From: JAGQPD01 sp020426865
Lineage (GTDB): Bacteria; Planctomycetota; Planctomycetia; Pirellulales; Pirellulaceae
Assembly: GCA_041399065.1 (NCBI GenBank)
Contig: JAWKTN010000010.1
Location: forward strand, 310,001 to 374,000
Reading direction: 5' to 3'
DNA length: 64,000 nucleotides
The notes beneath the pieces are model-generated. The model saw nothing but the letters and a program-made list of their open reading frames with translations. It was not told the DNA's origin and ran no database searches. How positions within the stretch are numbered: position 1 is the stretch's first letter; the number at the start of each line of letters is the position of its first letter. A program made the position numbers and the translations under genes. Shown here piece after piece: positions 18,318-26,795 of the stretch.

Positions 18318-19691
18318 ATGGCTCGTCGTGCGAAACAACAATCGATGTCAACGCGACGCGTCCCGCGAGGCGCACCGCCGACCGCTGCTAGCGGTGCTGG
18401 GCGTTCGCACCCAAGCCGAGCTCGCCAGCCGCTGATACCCGAACCCAGCCGGTCGTTACCAGCCGTGTTCTTGCGTGCGAATGTGCGGCACCCATTGGTG
18501 TATCGCAAACGGGTCCGCACGGCGGATCCGGGTGCTCGCCCGGGTGACCTGGTTGCGGTATATGCGGATGTTGAGCAGCAGGACGGTACGTCGCAAACCA
18601 TGCTGGTTGGTTACGGCCTATACAATCCCCGATCGGAGATTGCCGTGCGGATGGTGCGATACGGTGAGGCTCTGCCGGACGAAGCGTATTGGAACGAGAT
18701 GTTGCGGCAGGCGGTTCGATTACGACGAGATCAGTTGCGATTGGATGAAGTGACCGATGCATATCGAGTAGTGCACGCCGAGTCAGACGGGTTACCGGGG
18801 TTGATGATCGATCGATTCGGTGACGTCCTGTCGGCAGAAGCGTTCAGCTGGGGGATGTTTCAGCGAGCGGAGGAGATCTTGCAGCGGCTGCATGTCGAGC
18901 TGGGTACGCGACATCACACCATCCGAACGGGACCACATGTGTTGTCGCAGGAAGGATTTGAAAGCCCCATCGTCATGTCGGCCGAGGCGCCCCGCTCGGT
19001 GACGGTGCAGGAATACGGCACGCGATTCCGGATCCGATTGGATGAAGAGTCGCACAAGACTGGTTTCTTTTGCGACCAGCGCGACAATCGTCGTATGCTT
19101 GCTAGTTTTTGCCGTGACCGCAGCGTGCTCGATTTGTGTTGCTACAGTGGTGGCTTTGCCATTCAAGCCAAGCGTTTAGGGGACGCGGCCGAGGTAATTG
19201 GAGTGGATTTGGACGAGCATCCGCTGAAGACGGCTAAAGAAAACGCCAATCTGAATCAGGTTCGTGTCAAGTTCGTACAAGCGGACGTTTTTCCGTACAT
19301 GCGCGATATGCAGCGAAATGGGCAACAGTTTGACGTCGTTGTGTTGGATCCGCCGAAGTTGATTCGATCCCGCGCCGAACTGGACGAGGGGACTCGCAAA
19401 CACTTCGATCTGAATCGTCTGGCTATGCAATTGGTGAAGCCGGGCGGCTTGCTGCTGTCGTGCACGTGTGCGGGGTTGTTATCGCAAGCGGAGTTTTCAC
19501 GGCTGCTCATGTCCGCTGCTCGGCAAGCCGGTCCACCAATCGATCCGCACAATGAACACTCGTGGCGTAAGCCGCGGCAAATGCGAATTATTGCTCGTAC
19601 CGGAGCGGCGGCCGATCATCCAATCGCAGGAAACTGCCCGGAAACGGAATACTTAAATGCCGTCTGGATGATCATGGACGACTATTCTTAG
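18318..19691 (+). CDS. Class I rRNA methyltransferase, RlmI-like
   Basis: 457 aa. A basic, Pro/Arg-rich stretch of about 50 residues precedes a PUA-like domain (VYRKRVRTADPGARPGDLVAVYAD). The central EEI domain contains HAESDGLPGLMIDRFGD, characteristic of the RlmI/YccW family. The methyltransferase domain has SVLDLCCYSGGFAI (SAM motif I), GVDLDEHPL, VVLDPPKL and LLSCTCAG. The family methylates cytosine C5 in 23S rRNA. The N-terminal extension is longer than in E. coli RlmI, and an in-frame ATG at 18345 could be the true start. The stop codon lies in the first unit of a 15-bp tandem repeat. Confidence 0.88.
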   Translation: MARRAKQQSMSTRRVPRGAPPTAASGAGRSHPSRARQPLIPEPSRSLPAVFLRANVRHPLVYRKRVRTADPGARPGDLVAVYADVEQQDGTSQTMLVGYGLYNPRSEIAVRMVRYGEALPDEAYWNEMLRQAVRLRRDQLRLDEVTDAYRVVHAESDGLPGLMIDRFGDVLSAEAFSWGMFQRAEEILQRLHVELGTRHHTIRTGPHVLSQEGFESPIVMSAEAPRSVTVQEYGTRFRIRLDEESHKTGFFCDQRDNRRMLASFCRDRSVLDLCCYSGGFAIQAKRLGDAAEVIGVDLDEHPLKTAKENANLNQVRVKFVQADVFPYMRDMQRNGQQFDVVVLDPPKLIRSRAELDEGTRKHFDLNRLAMQLVKPGGLLLSCTCAGLLSQAEFSRLLMSAARQAGPPIDPHNEHSWRKPRQMRIIARTGAAADHPIAGNCPETEYLNAVWMIMDDYS

Positions 19692-19732
19692 GACCGCGAC
19701 TCCTAGGACCCCGACTCTTAGGACCGCAACGA
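19688..19732. repeat. Three 15-bp tandem units at a gene end
   Basis: Three near-identical 15-bp units follow each other, starting TTAGGACCGCGACTC (19688). The first contains the TAG stop of the upstream methyltransferase gene, so the repeat spans the end of the frame and the intergenic spacer. Confidence 0.8.
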
Positions 19733-19748
19733 CAGGCGGTCGCCAAAA

Positions 19749-21782
19749 TTGAACTCGCTGGAAACAGAAAACATGACGATGCGCGAATTGCTTCCGGTGC
19801 TATCCGAGACCAGCGGTCGCGGTGCGTTTCTAGAACACCTGTCGGTTGCCAATGCAACGGAACCGTTGCCCATGTCGATGGCGGATGCTCGGCAACGGGG
19901 ATGGGACGCGTTGGATGTCGTCTTTGTTACGGGGGACGCTTACATTGACCATCCGAGTTTCGCGATGGCGATTTTGGGCCGCGTGTTGGAGGCGGCTGGG
20001 TTTCGCGTTGGGATCGTAGCGCAGCCGGACTGGCGGTCATGCGAACCATGGCGCACGTATGGGCGCCCACGCCTCTTCTTCGCGATTAGTGCTGGCAATA
20101 TGGACTCGATGATCAATCACTACACGGCGAACCGCAAGGTTCGCAACAGCGACGCCTACTCGCCGGGTGGGCGAATCGGTCTGCGTCCCGATCGGGCAAC
20201 GCTGACGTATTGCCACCGAGCGCGTGAGGCCTACAAGGGCGTACCCGTAATCGCCGGAGGCGTGGAAGCATCGTTGCGAAGACTGGCACACTACGACTAT
20301 TGGAGCGACAAAGTCAAGCGGTCCATCCTATTGGACAGCAAAGCGGATCTGGTCGTGCATGGAATGGGAGAAAATGCAATCGTCGAAATCGCACAGCGAC
20401 TCGATCGTGGCGATACGCTGAAGGAGCTCCGCGACATGCGGGGAACGGCCTATGCATTGGGAGCTTCCGAATCGCCTCCCTCAGACGCGATTCGTCTACC
20501 AACATTCGAAGAGGTTCGTGACGATAAACTGGCCTTTGCCGAAGCGACAAAGATCATCCACAACGAAACCAACCCATTCAACGCGCGGCGGCTTGTGCAG
20601 ATGCATGATCGGCAAGCGGTGGTCGTCAATCCACCGCAGTTGCCCATCAGCCAGGCATCGATGGATCGCATCTACGGGTTGCCTTACACTCGCCGTCCGC
20701 ATCCCAACTACCGCGAGCCGATACCGGCGTTCGATACCATCAAGGATTCCGTAACGATCATGCGTGGTTGTTTTGGTGGATGCACGTTCTGCTCCATTAC
20801 CGCTCATCAAGGGCGTGTGATCCAGTCTCGCAGCCAAGATTCGATACTCGGTGAAATCCGACAAATGACAGCTGACCCAGAGTTCAAGGGAATTGTCAGT
20901 GATATCGGGGGGCCAACGGCGAACATGTATCAAATGACGTGCATGCGCCCCGAGGTCGAAGAGGTGTGCCGGCGCCAATCGTGCGTGCATCCGAAGATCT
21001 GCAAATTGTTGGGCACGGATCATGGCCCGTTGATCGAAGTCATGCGAGAAGCTCGTGAATTGCCGGGGGTGCGAAAGGTCTTGGTCGCCAGCGGGATTCG
21101 CATGGACTTGGCCCAGCGGTCACCGGAATACATGGCCGAGCTGACTCGGCATCATGTTGGTGGATTGCTCAAGGTCGCTCCCGAACACGCCAGCCCCGAT
21201 GTCCTCGACTACATGCGCAAACCAAGTATCGATGACTTTGGCGAATTCGCGCGGAAATTCGCCGACGAATCGAAACGCGCCGGAAAGAAGCAATATCTCG
21301 TCCCGTATTTTATCGCCAGCCACCCCGGTAGCGATCTGGATGCCATGATCGAACTGGCCGTCTTTCTGAAACGCAACGGGTACAAGCCTGATCAAGTGCA
21401 GGATTTCATCCCCGCGCCGCTCGATGTGGCCACGTGCATGTACTACACCGGCATCGATCCGTTTACGAAAAAGCCTGTCTTTATCGCCCGTGCGCTGCGC
21501 GATCGAAAGCTGCAGCGGGCATTGATGCAATACTTCAAACCGGAAAACTACTTTGAAGTGCGAGAAGCACTGCGACAGGCCGGACGCCATGACTTGATCG
21601 GCGAAGATTGCGACTGCTTGATACCATCACATCCTCCGCGCGAGGCGATCCAACGTCGACGCCAACAAGCCCGGGATGTCGGCGGTCAGTATGTGCACGC
21701 AATTCGTCCAAAGAAGGGTTCCAAAAAGGAATCGCGACATGCCCCCGGCCGCGGCTATCGACCGGATCGCAAAAAGAAATAG
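19749..21782 (+). CDS. YgiQ-family radical SAM protein
   Basis: 677 aa, typical length for YgiQ. The N-terminal part (DVVFVTGDAYIDHPSFAMAILGRVLEAAGFRVGIVAQPD) is the family's cobalamin-binding-like domain. Around residue 340, MRGCFGGCTFCSITAHQGR carries the CxxxCxxC motif for the radical SAM 4Fe-4S cluster. Later, VAPEHASPDVLDYMRKP and QVQDFIPAPLDVATCMYYTG match the family C-terminal region, and a basic tail ends the protein. The biochemical role of YgiQ is not settled. The second ATG, 24 bp in, is also possible as start. Confidence 0.92.
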   Translation: MNSLETENMTMRELLPVLSETSGRGAFLEHLSVANATEPLPMSMADARQRGWDALDVVFVTGDAYIDHPSFAMAILGRVLEAAGFRVGIVAQPDWRSCEPWRTYGRPRLFFAISAGNMDSMINHYTANRKVRNSDAYSPGGRIGLRPDRATLTYCHRAREAYKGVPVIAGGVEASLRRLAHYDYWSDKVKRSILLDSKADLVVHGMGENAIVEIAQRLDRGDTLKELRDMRGTAYALGASESPPSDAIRLPTFEEVRDDKLAFAEATKIIHNETNPFNARRLVQMHDRQAVVVNPPQLPISQASMDRIYGLPYTRRPHPNYREPIPAFDTIKDSVTIMRGCFGGCTFCSITAHQGRVIQSRSQDSILGEIRQMTADPEFKGIVSDIGGPTANMYQMTCMRPEVEEVCRRQSCVHPKICKLLGTDHGPLIEVMREARELPGVRKVLVASGIRMDLAQRSPEYMAELTRHHVGGLLKVAPEHASPDVLDYMRKPSIDDFGEFARKFADESKRAGKKQYLVPYFIASHPGSDLDAMIELAVFLKRNGYKPDQVQDFIPAPLDVATCMYYTGIDPFTKKPVFIARALRDRKLQRALMQYFKPENYFEVREALRQAGRHDLIGEDCDCLIPSHPPREAIQRRRQQARDVGGQYVHAIRPKKGSKKESRHAPGRGYRPDRKKK

Positions 21783-21808
21783 GCAATTGCTCGCGAAAGC
21801 TGCACGCG

Positions 21809-21875
21809 CAATACCTCGAACCATATAGTATTCAACTCGATTGTGCGACCCCAATACCTCGAACCATATAGTATT
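21809..21875. repeat. 24-bp direct repeat, two copies
   Basis: Two perfect 24-bp copies at 21809-21832 and 21852-21875, separated by 19 bp. Each contains ACCTCGAACCATATAG flanked by AATAC and GTATT, so each copy is partly palindromic. They start 27 bp after the YgiQ stop. A regulator site pair or a duplicated spacer are both possible. Confidence 0.75.
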
Positions 21876-22072
21876 GGTTCCCATTGGCTCGCGCCCCCGC
21901 GCCGCGAAAACACTGCCAGTTAATCATCACGTCCTGGCAAAGTCCCATGGCCGTCCCCAGCCGTATCGCGGCAACGCCTGCAACGCAGAGTTCGAGTACG
22001 ATCCCGGTGCTGGAACGCTAAAACCAGGGCCTTCGGCCCTGGGCGTGCCGCGCTCGAGGCGACGCTGCCCCG

Positions 22073-22720
22073 CTATTGCAAATCGAATTTCTTTCCCATA
22101 TAGACATCCTCCGCCGTGGCGATCAATTCGCGAAACCCCAACGCGTGGTAAAACCCGATCGCGCGAGTATTTCGCGTCCGAACACCCAAGTGTACACCGG
22201 GTGACCCGCGCTGGCGAAGCTGATGCATCAACCGTTCCAACAGACGACGGCCATTGCCTTGCCCCTGCGCTCGTTCGAGCAAGTCGATATGCAAGTGCGA
22301 CGGATACTCGTCATACGGCTCGGGACAAAAGTAATTTGGTTCGTGATACCAGTGATGCACCAGTTGTACGCGATTCCATGTGGTCGAGTCTGAGGTCGGG
22401 CGCGGGAATTGCGCACACAAATCGGGGCGCCATTGCCGTTCGTACCGCGCATAGAACACACGCGAATCGAAGGCCCCGAACGTATAGCCGCATACACCTT
22501 GATCATCTTCCAAGACAAAGGCCAGTTCCGATTCGAGCGCCAGATACGGGCCGACATAGATCCGCCCTAATGCGCCGGGGTCTTCGCGGAAGAATGGCTC
22601 CCCATCGTCACCGCTGTCGCCCGTCTTCATACAGATGTAGTCGGCAGCCTTACGATCCCCCAAACGCGCCCGGCGGATCGTAAAGCTGGACATTGAGTTA
22701 CTCCCAGCGCCGTCGGTCAC
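22073..22720 (-). CDS. GNAT-family N-acetyltransferase
   Basis: 215 aa. The ATG at 22720 overlaps the upstream stop as ATGA, supporting it over the ATG at 22693. FTIRRARLGDRKAADYICMKTG is the usual first strand-helix of the GNAT fold, and LERAQGQGNGRRLLERLMHQLRQRGSPGVHLGVRTRNTRAIGFYHALGF holds the acetyl-CoA loop (QGQGNG) and the C-terminal signature. The long middle insertion (YARYERQWRPDLCAQF) resembles acetyltransferases found beside or fused to glycoside hydrolases. It is the last gene of a four-gene operon with the sialate O-acetylesterase. Acceptor substrate unknown. Confidence 0.88.
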   Translation of the reverse strand: MTDGAGSNSMSSFTIRRARLGDRKAADYICMKTGDSGDDGEPFFREDPGALGRIYVGPYLALESELAFVLEDDQGVCGYTFGAFDSRVFYARYERQWRPDLCAQFPRPTSDSTTWNRVQLVHHWYHEPNYFCPEPYDEYPSHLHIDLLERAQGQGNGRRLLERLMHQLRQRGSPGVHLGVRTRNTRAIGFYHALGFRELIATAEDVYMGKKFDLQ

Positions 22721-24282
22721 CGAGCGTCCGCGGTAACACCCGGCCAGTCGTCACTGCGGAACGGAGTGGCCGGCAACCCCTCGCGACTGAAAAGATTGCA
22801 GACCGGATTGTCTGCCCAGGCATAACGGACAGCTACCGCCTTGGTGACCCCTTCGGCGGAAAGCTCCACCTGGTCTCGTCCGACCACCTTGCCGTTGGCA
22901 CTAACCCACTTGTGGTCCTCGCCAGCAATGGCGAAACCACGGGTCTCATTGACATCGAAGGTAGACAGGCCCCCACCGACGTGATCGAAAGTCACCACGA
23001 CCTTTCCATCCTTGGCCTCCATCGACTTGAACGTGGGGCTTTGTGACTGAATGCTGGATTTTCCATAGGGTCCGGCCAATGCCCAGCGCGCGAGTCGATC
23101 GCCAACGTCTTGCTTGTTGCGCGGGTGAATGTCTTTACCTTCGCCGATATCGATGATCACTGCTTCGCCGGTCTGCTTCAATTTGTTGAGCGTCATCGTC
23201 TGCGCTTCGCGCAGTTCCGCCCAATCGCTTTCCCCTGGCTCCGCCGATTCGGCCTTGAAGTCAGCCAATTGGACCCAATAGAAAGGAAATTCTCCTTGCT
23301 GCCAGGTATCTCGCCAGTTCTGAATCATCAGCGGAAACATGTCACGATACTGATAGGCGCGACCCGCGTTGCTCTCGCCCTGGTACCAGATCGCACCACG
23401 AATCGCGAACGGCACCAGCGGCAAAATGCGCGCGTTGTACAAATTGCCCGGACGATGCTGTTGACTCAATGGACTCTGAGGTGGACGAGGCCGAGCAGGA
23501 GCGGGTTTGCCGGCTTTGTGGGCGGCATCACGCGCTTCGTGCCAGGCGGACAACTCCGTTTCGTACTTCTGCTGATCTTCCTTGGCCAGGTGCTCTTCCT
23601 CCGTGGCCGCCCACCGCTGCATCAACGGACCGTACATCCCCTCGTCACTCATCAGGTCGCGGCGAATCCATGCTTCACACGATGAACCACCCCAGGCATT
23701 GTCAATCAGGCCGATGGGACAACCCAGGACTTGATGCAACCGGCGACCAAAGAAATAACCTACCGCGGAAAATCCGCTCGCAGTTTGACTATTGCAGGCC
23801 TGCCAGCCCCCCTCAAAATCGTCCAGCGGCAGCTGTGTCCCCTCGATTTCGTTCGTGATCAAGCGAATCTCGGGATAATTGGCCGCTGCCAATTCCAAAT
23901 CCGGCGAGTTGACCTGCGCGACAGCCCACTGCATGTTCGATTGCCCGGAACAAAGCCAAACCTCCCCGACCAGAATATCTTCGACGGTAATCGTTTTGTC
24001 CGGACATGAGACCGTCATCGTCAAGGGGTCGCCCACTGATAACGGTTTCAGCGTGACTTGCCATCGGCCATCTTCACCAGCCTTGCTGGTCATCGTCTGG
24101 CCCGCGATCTTGACCGTGACCGTCTCTCCAACAGCGGCCCAACCCCAAATCGGCAATGGCACGTCGCGCTGCAATACCATGTGGTCGCCGATGATCGTGG
24201 GCAGCGTCACTTCCGCGACGGCAATGGTCGCCGTGCAGATCATTGCTGACAGGGATACCCAAAAAGAAAGATAACGTCTCAT
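22717..24282 (-). CDS. Sialate O-acetylesterase-like SGNH hydrolase
   Basis: 521 aa from the ATG at 24282, followed by a signal peptide ending ATIAVAE. The mature N-terminus (LPTIIGDHMVLQRDVPLPIWGWAAVGETVTVKIAGQ) is the beta-sandwich start typical of this family. The catalytic block has LCSGQSNMQWAV with the nucleophile Ser, then IWYQGESNAGRAYQY, and later DIGEGKDIHPRNKQDVG with the catalytic Asp and His. It removes O-acetyl groups from sialic acid or other sugars in the periplasm. It overlaps the GNAT gene by 4 bp and follows the transporter by 44 bp. Confidence 0.92.
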   Translation of the reverse strand: MRRYLSFWVSLSAMICTATIAVAEVTLPTIIGDHMVLQRDVPLPIWGWAAVGETVTVKIAGQTMTSKAGEDGRWQVTLKPLSVGDPLTMTVSCPDKTITVEDILVGEVWLCSGQSNMQWAVAQVNSPDLELAAANYPEIRLITNEIEGTQLPLDDFEGGWQACNSQTASGFSAVGYFFGRRLHQVLGCPIGLIDNAWGGSSCEAWIRRDLMSDEGMYGPLMQRWAATEEEHLAKEDQQKYETELSAWHEARDAAHKAGKPAPARPRPPQSPLSQQHRPGNLYNARILPLVPFAIRGAIWYQGESNAGRAYQYRDMFPLMIQNWRDTWQQGEFPFYWVQLADFKAESAEPGESDWAELREAQTMTLNKLKQTGEAVIIDIGEGKDIHPRNKQDVGDRLARWALAGPYGKSSIQSQSPTFKSMEAKDGKVVVTFDHVGGGLSTFDVNETRGFAIAGEDHKWVSANGKVVGRDQVELSAEGVTKAVAVRYAWADNPVCNLFSREGLPATPFRSDDWPGVTADAR

Positions 24283-24326
24283 TCGTGTCGTGCTCCCAAA
24301 AAATTGTTGCTGTTGCTCGAGGTCGA

Positions 24327-25250
24327 TTATGCGCCCAAGCCACGCAGGATAGCGAGTATGATCGCCACCGTCAAAGCGCTGCCTAGTGTCGTCCAAAATA
24401 CACTTTCGGCAGCGGTTTCGGCATCCCCCTCCACTTCAACCGCCAATAGCAGCGTGTTGATCGCCGTCGGGCCAGCCGACGCCAGGATTAATTGCGCCCC
24501 CGGTTGCGGCCACAACCCCAACAGCCAAACCGTCACGGCAGTCACCGCCGGTAACACCATCAGCTTGATGATCATCACCGGCCCCACGCGGCTCCAACAG
24601 GGCCACCGCCCCTGGGCCGAAAGCTGGGCCCCCAACGTTACCAGGGCCACCGGTACCAACCCCTGGGCGATAATCCGGATGCAATCATCCAGCCAAGCCG
24701 GCAAGCGGATCGCGGTTTCCCGCTGGATTATCGCCAGGATCACAACATAGAGAAACGGCAGCTTGAAAAAACCGAGCGCGCCGCGAGCTCCCCGACCCTG
24801 ACCAATTGCCAATACCGTATAGCCCACTAAGAACACGGTAAGGTTCATGAACATCACGATCAATGCTTGCGTGCGCCCACCTTCTTCGCCGAAGGCAAGT
24901 ATCGCGACGGGGATCCCGAAGTTGGCCGCGTTGAAGAAGAGACTGCCGACAACCATCGACGCTATCGCCGAATGATCGTATCCGAATCGCCGCAATACGA
25001 ACGTCATGACAATGCCCAGTACTGCCATCGGCGTCAAGACGACGACTCCGATCAACCCCACTTCCGACCACGGCATGGTACTTGTCGATACCGCTCGAAA
25101 AAGAAACACTGGCACGAATAAGTACAGGTTGATCGAGACTAACGAGCGCAGATCGAATTGCTGCCAGCGATGAATGAGCGCACCCATACCGGCGATCACA
25201 AGTACCGGCAGCAGCACCGACACGAAAATGTGTGCAGCGCTGGCAATCAT
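24327..25250 (-). CDS. AEC-family (auxin efflux carrier-like) transporter
   Basis: 307 aa with about ten hydrophobic segments split into two halves. The N-terminal half has MIASAAHIFVSVLLPVLVIAGMGALIHRW and SLFFNAANFGIPVAILAFGEEG; the NxGxP kink is a hallmark of the AEC family. The second half contains GLVPVALVTLGAQLS, and the asymmetric loop between halves is typical. Such inner-membrane carriers move small organic acids. The ATG overlaps the PQQ-protein stop by 4 bp. The substrate is unknown; context suggests a product of glycan breakdown. Confidence 0.88.
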   Translation of the reverse strand: MIASAAHIFVSVLLPVLVIAGMGALIHRWQQFDLRSLVSINLYLFVPVFLFRAVSTSTMPWSEVGLIGVVVLTPMAVLGIVMTFVLRRFGYDHSAIASMVVGSLFFNAANFGIPVAILAFGEEGGRTQALIVMFMNLTVFLVGYTVLAIGQGRGARGALGFFKLPFLYVVILAIIQRETAIRLPAWLDDCIRIIAQGLVPVALVTLGAQLSAQGRWPCWSRVGPVMIIKLMVLPAVTAVTVWLLGLWPQPGAQLILASAGPTAINTLLLAVEVEGDAETAAESVFWTTLGSALTVAIILAILRGLGA

Positions 25251-26608
25251 GGTCCAATGCGATAGAGGTGGCTATCGGTGCGCAGGATCAGCGATCCGGC
25301 GATCGGCACTGGAGACGCGAAGAACTGGCCGTCCAAGGCATTCTCCGCGATCTTTTCCAGTTTCGTGGCCGAAGGTTCCATGACCGTCGTCGTGCCGTTG
25401 CGGCTGGAAAAATAGAGACGCCCATCGGCGAACAGTGGCGAAGCAGAGAAGTTGCCCCCCAGGCGACCTGCCCACAGCGACTTCCCACTGGCGGCATCCA
25501 GGCAACTTACGACTCCTTCGTCATCAACCATATAAAGCTGATCGCCGACAATAATCGGTGAGGGCATGGTGGGGACCTTCTTGGCGACCTTCCATAACAC
25601 GTTCGTTTCGGTAACATCGCCACTGCCGTCGGCACGTATCGCCACAAGCTGCGCCGTCCCAAATCCTGTACATATGTACACTATTCCATTGGCGGCGACG
25701 GGGCGGGGGACGTTGGAGAAGCCGCGGCCGTGATGGACTTGCCATAAGGGATCGCCCGTTTCCGGATTGTAGGAGACGACCCATTGAGCGCCGGGGATGA
25801 CGAGCTGGTCGCGGGTACCGTCGTTGACCAGCAGCGGTGTGCAATAGGCTTTGTGCATATCGCCATCGCTGCCGGAAAGTGGTGGACGATTGGTCTTCCA
25901 GGCGATCTCGCCATTGTATTTGTTGAGTGCGGCAACAAATTGTTGGTCCATTCCGTCGCAGACGATGACAAGGAGATCGTGGTAGAGGAAAGGTGAACTG
26001 CCGGGGCCAACGCCATGTTGGATCGGCAACGTTTGGCGCCAGATCACTTCGCCCGAGCGGGCATCGAGGCAAGCGGTGCCGAAGGCGCCGAAGTGGCAGT
26101 ACACACGTCCTTCTTCGATGGTGGGGGAAGGCGAGGCGTAGCTGTTGAGTTTGTGAATCGCGGCGGGGGTTTGGTGCCGGAACACTTCGATGTCATGGAT
26201 CAGCAGGCCGCTATCGAGGTCGTAGCATTGCGCGTGCAGGGCGACCTCCTCGGCCACCTGTCGTTCACCGGGTTGTTTTTCGCTCTTCAGCAATTCCGCT
26301 TTGCGGTCGTCCGAGGGCCACTTTTCGATGGCGGTTGTGAGCCAAATCTGGTTTTCCCAGACGACAGGCGTCGACCAACCGCGACCGGGGATGGCGGTCT
26401 TCCAAGCGATATTCTCCGTTTCGCTCCAGTGGACGGGTAGTTCCTGGGCGTTGGACCTACCCTGCCCGTCCGGCCCACGAAAATCGGGCCAGTTCTCGGC
26501 ATGGCACGGAGAGACAAGGCGCGTAGAGATAAGGCACGTAGAGATAAGGCATACAAACACCAGCGGGAATGCCGATCGGGGAACTACAAGCGCAAAGTTA
26601 TCTCTCAT
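25247..26608 (-). CDS. Exported PQQ-like beta-propeller protein
   Basis: 453 aa from the ATG at 26608; the frame is open further upstream but has no protein character there. The signal peptide contains a duplicated segment (CLISTCLISTRLVSPCHAENW). The mature part is built of about seven propeller blades with recurring patterns such as VVWENQIWL, ARSGEVIWRQTL, NGEIAWKTNRP, ETGDPLWQVHHG, ASGKSLWAGRLGG and ADGRLYFSSRNG. Planctomycetes have many such proteins, usually without bound PQQ or dehydrogenase activity, so a binding role in the periplasm is more likely than catalysis. It is first in the four-gene operon. Confidence 0.9.
   Translation of the reverse strand: MRDNFALVVPRSAFPLVFVCLISTCLISTRLVSPCHAENWPDFRGPDGQGRSNAQELPVHWSETENIAWKTAIPGRGWSTPVVWENQIWLTTAIEKWPSDDRKAELLKSEKQPGERQVAEEVALHAQCYDLDSGLLIHDIEVFRHQTPAAIHKLNSYASPSPTIEEGRVYCHFGAFGTACLDARSGEVIWRQTLPIQHGVGPGSSPFLYHDLLVIVCDGMDQQFVAALNKYNGEIAWKTNRPPLSGSDGDMHKAYCTPLLVNDGTRDQLVIPGAQWVVSYNPETGDPLWQVHHGRGFSNVPRPVAANGIVYICTGFGTAQLVAIRADGSGDVTETNVLWKVAKKVPTMPSPIIVGDQLYMVDDEGVVSCLDAASGKSLWAGRLGGNFSASPLFADGRLYFSSRNGTTTVMEPSATKLEKIAENALDGQFFASPVPIAGSLILRTDSHLYRIGP
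26511..26555 (-). repeat. 15-bp tandem repeat in signal peptide
   Basis: Three 15-bp units (26511-26525, 26526-26540, 26541-26555) built on GAGATAAGGCACGTA. On the coding strand they give the repeated signal-peptide segment CLIST CLIST RLVSP. The repeat keeps the frame. Confidence 0.85.
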
Positions 26609-26795
26609 CGTGCAACTCGGCTGGAACCAATTGGGTGGGAATTCTGATGTGGAAACGCACGTATAGATTAACTGCTGCAACACCGGCTGGCTACCAGTCG
26701 GGCGGTTTTCTCGCGACCGTCGATCGATTATGGTGGTTACCAGGTTCGATGTGCTATTTCGAGCGGAAGGCCCGTTTTGCCAGGAGAAACACGAC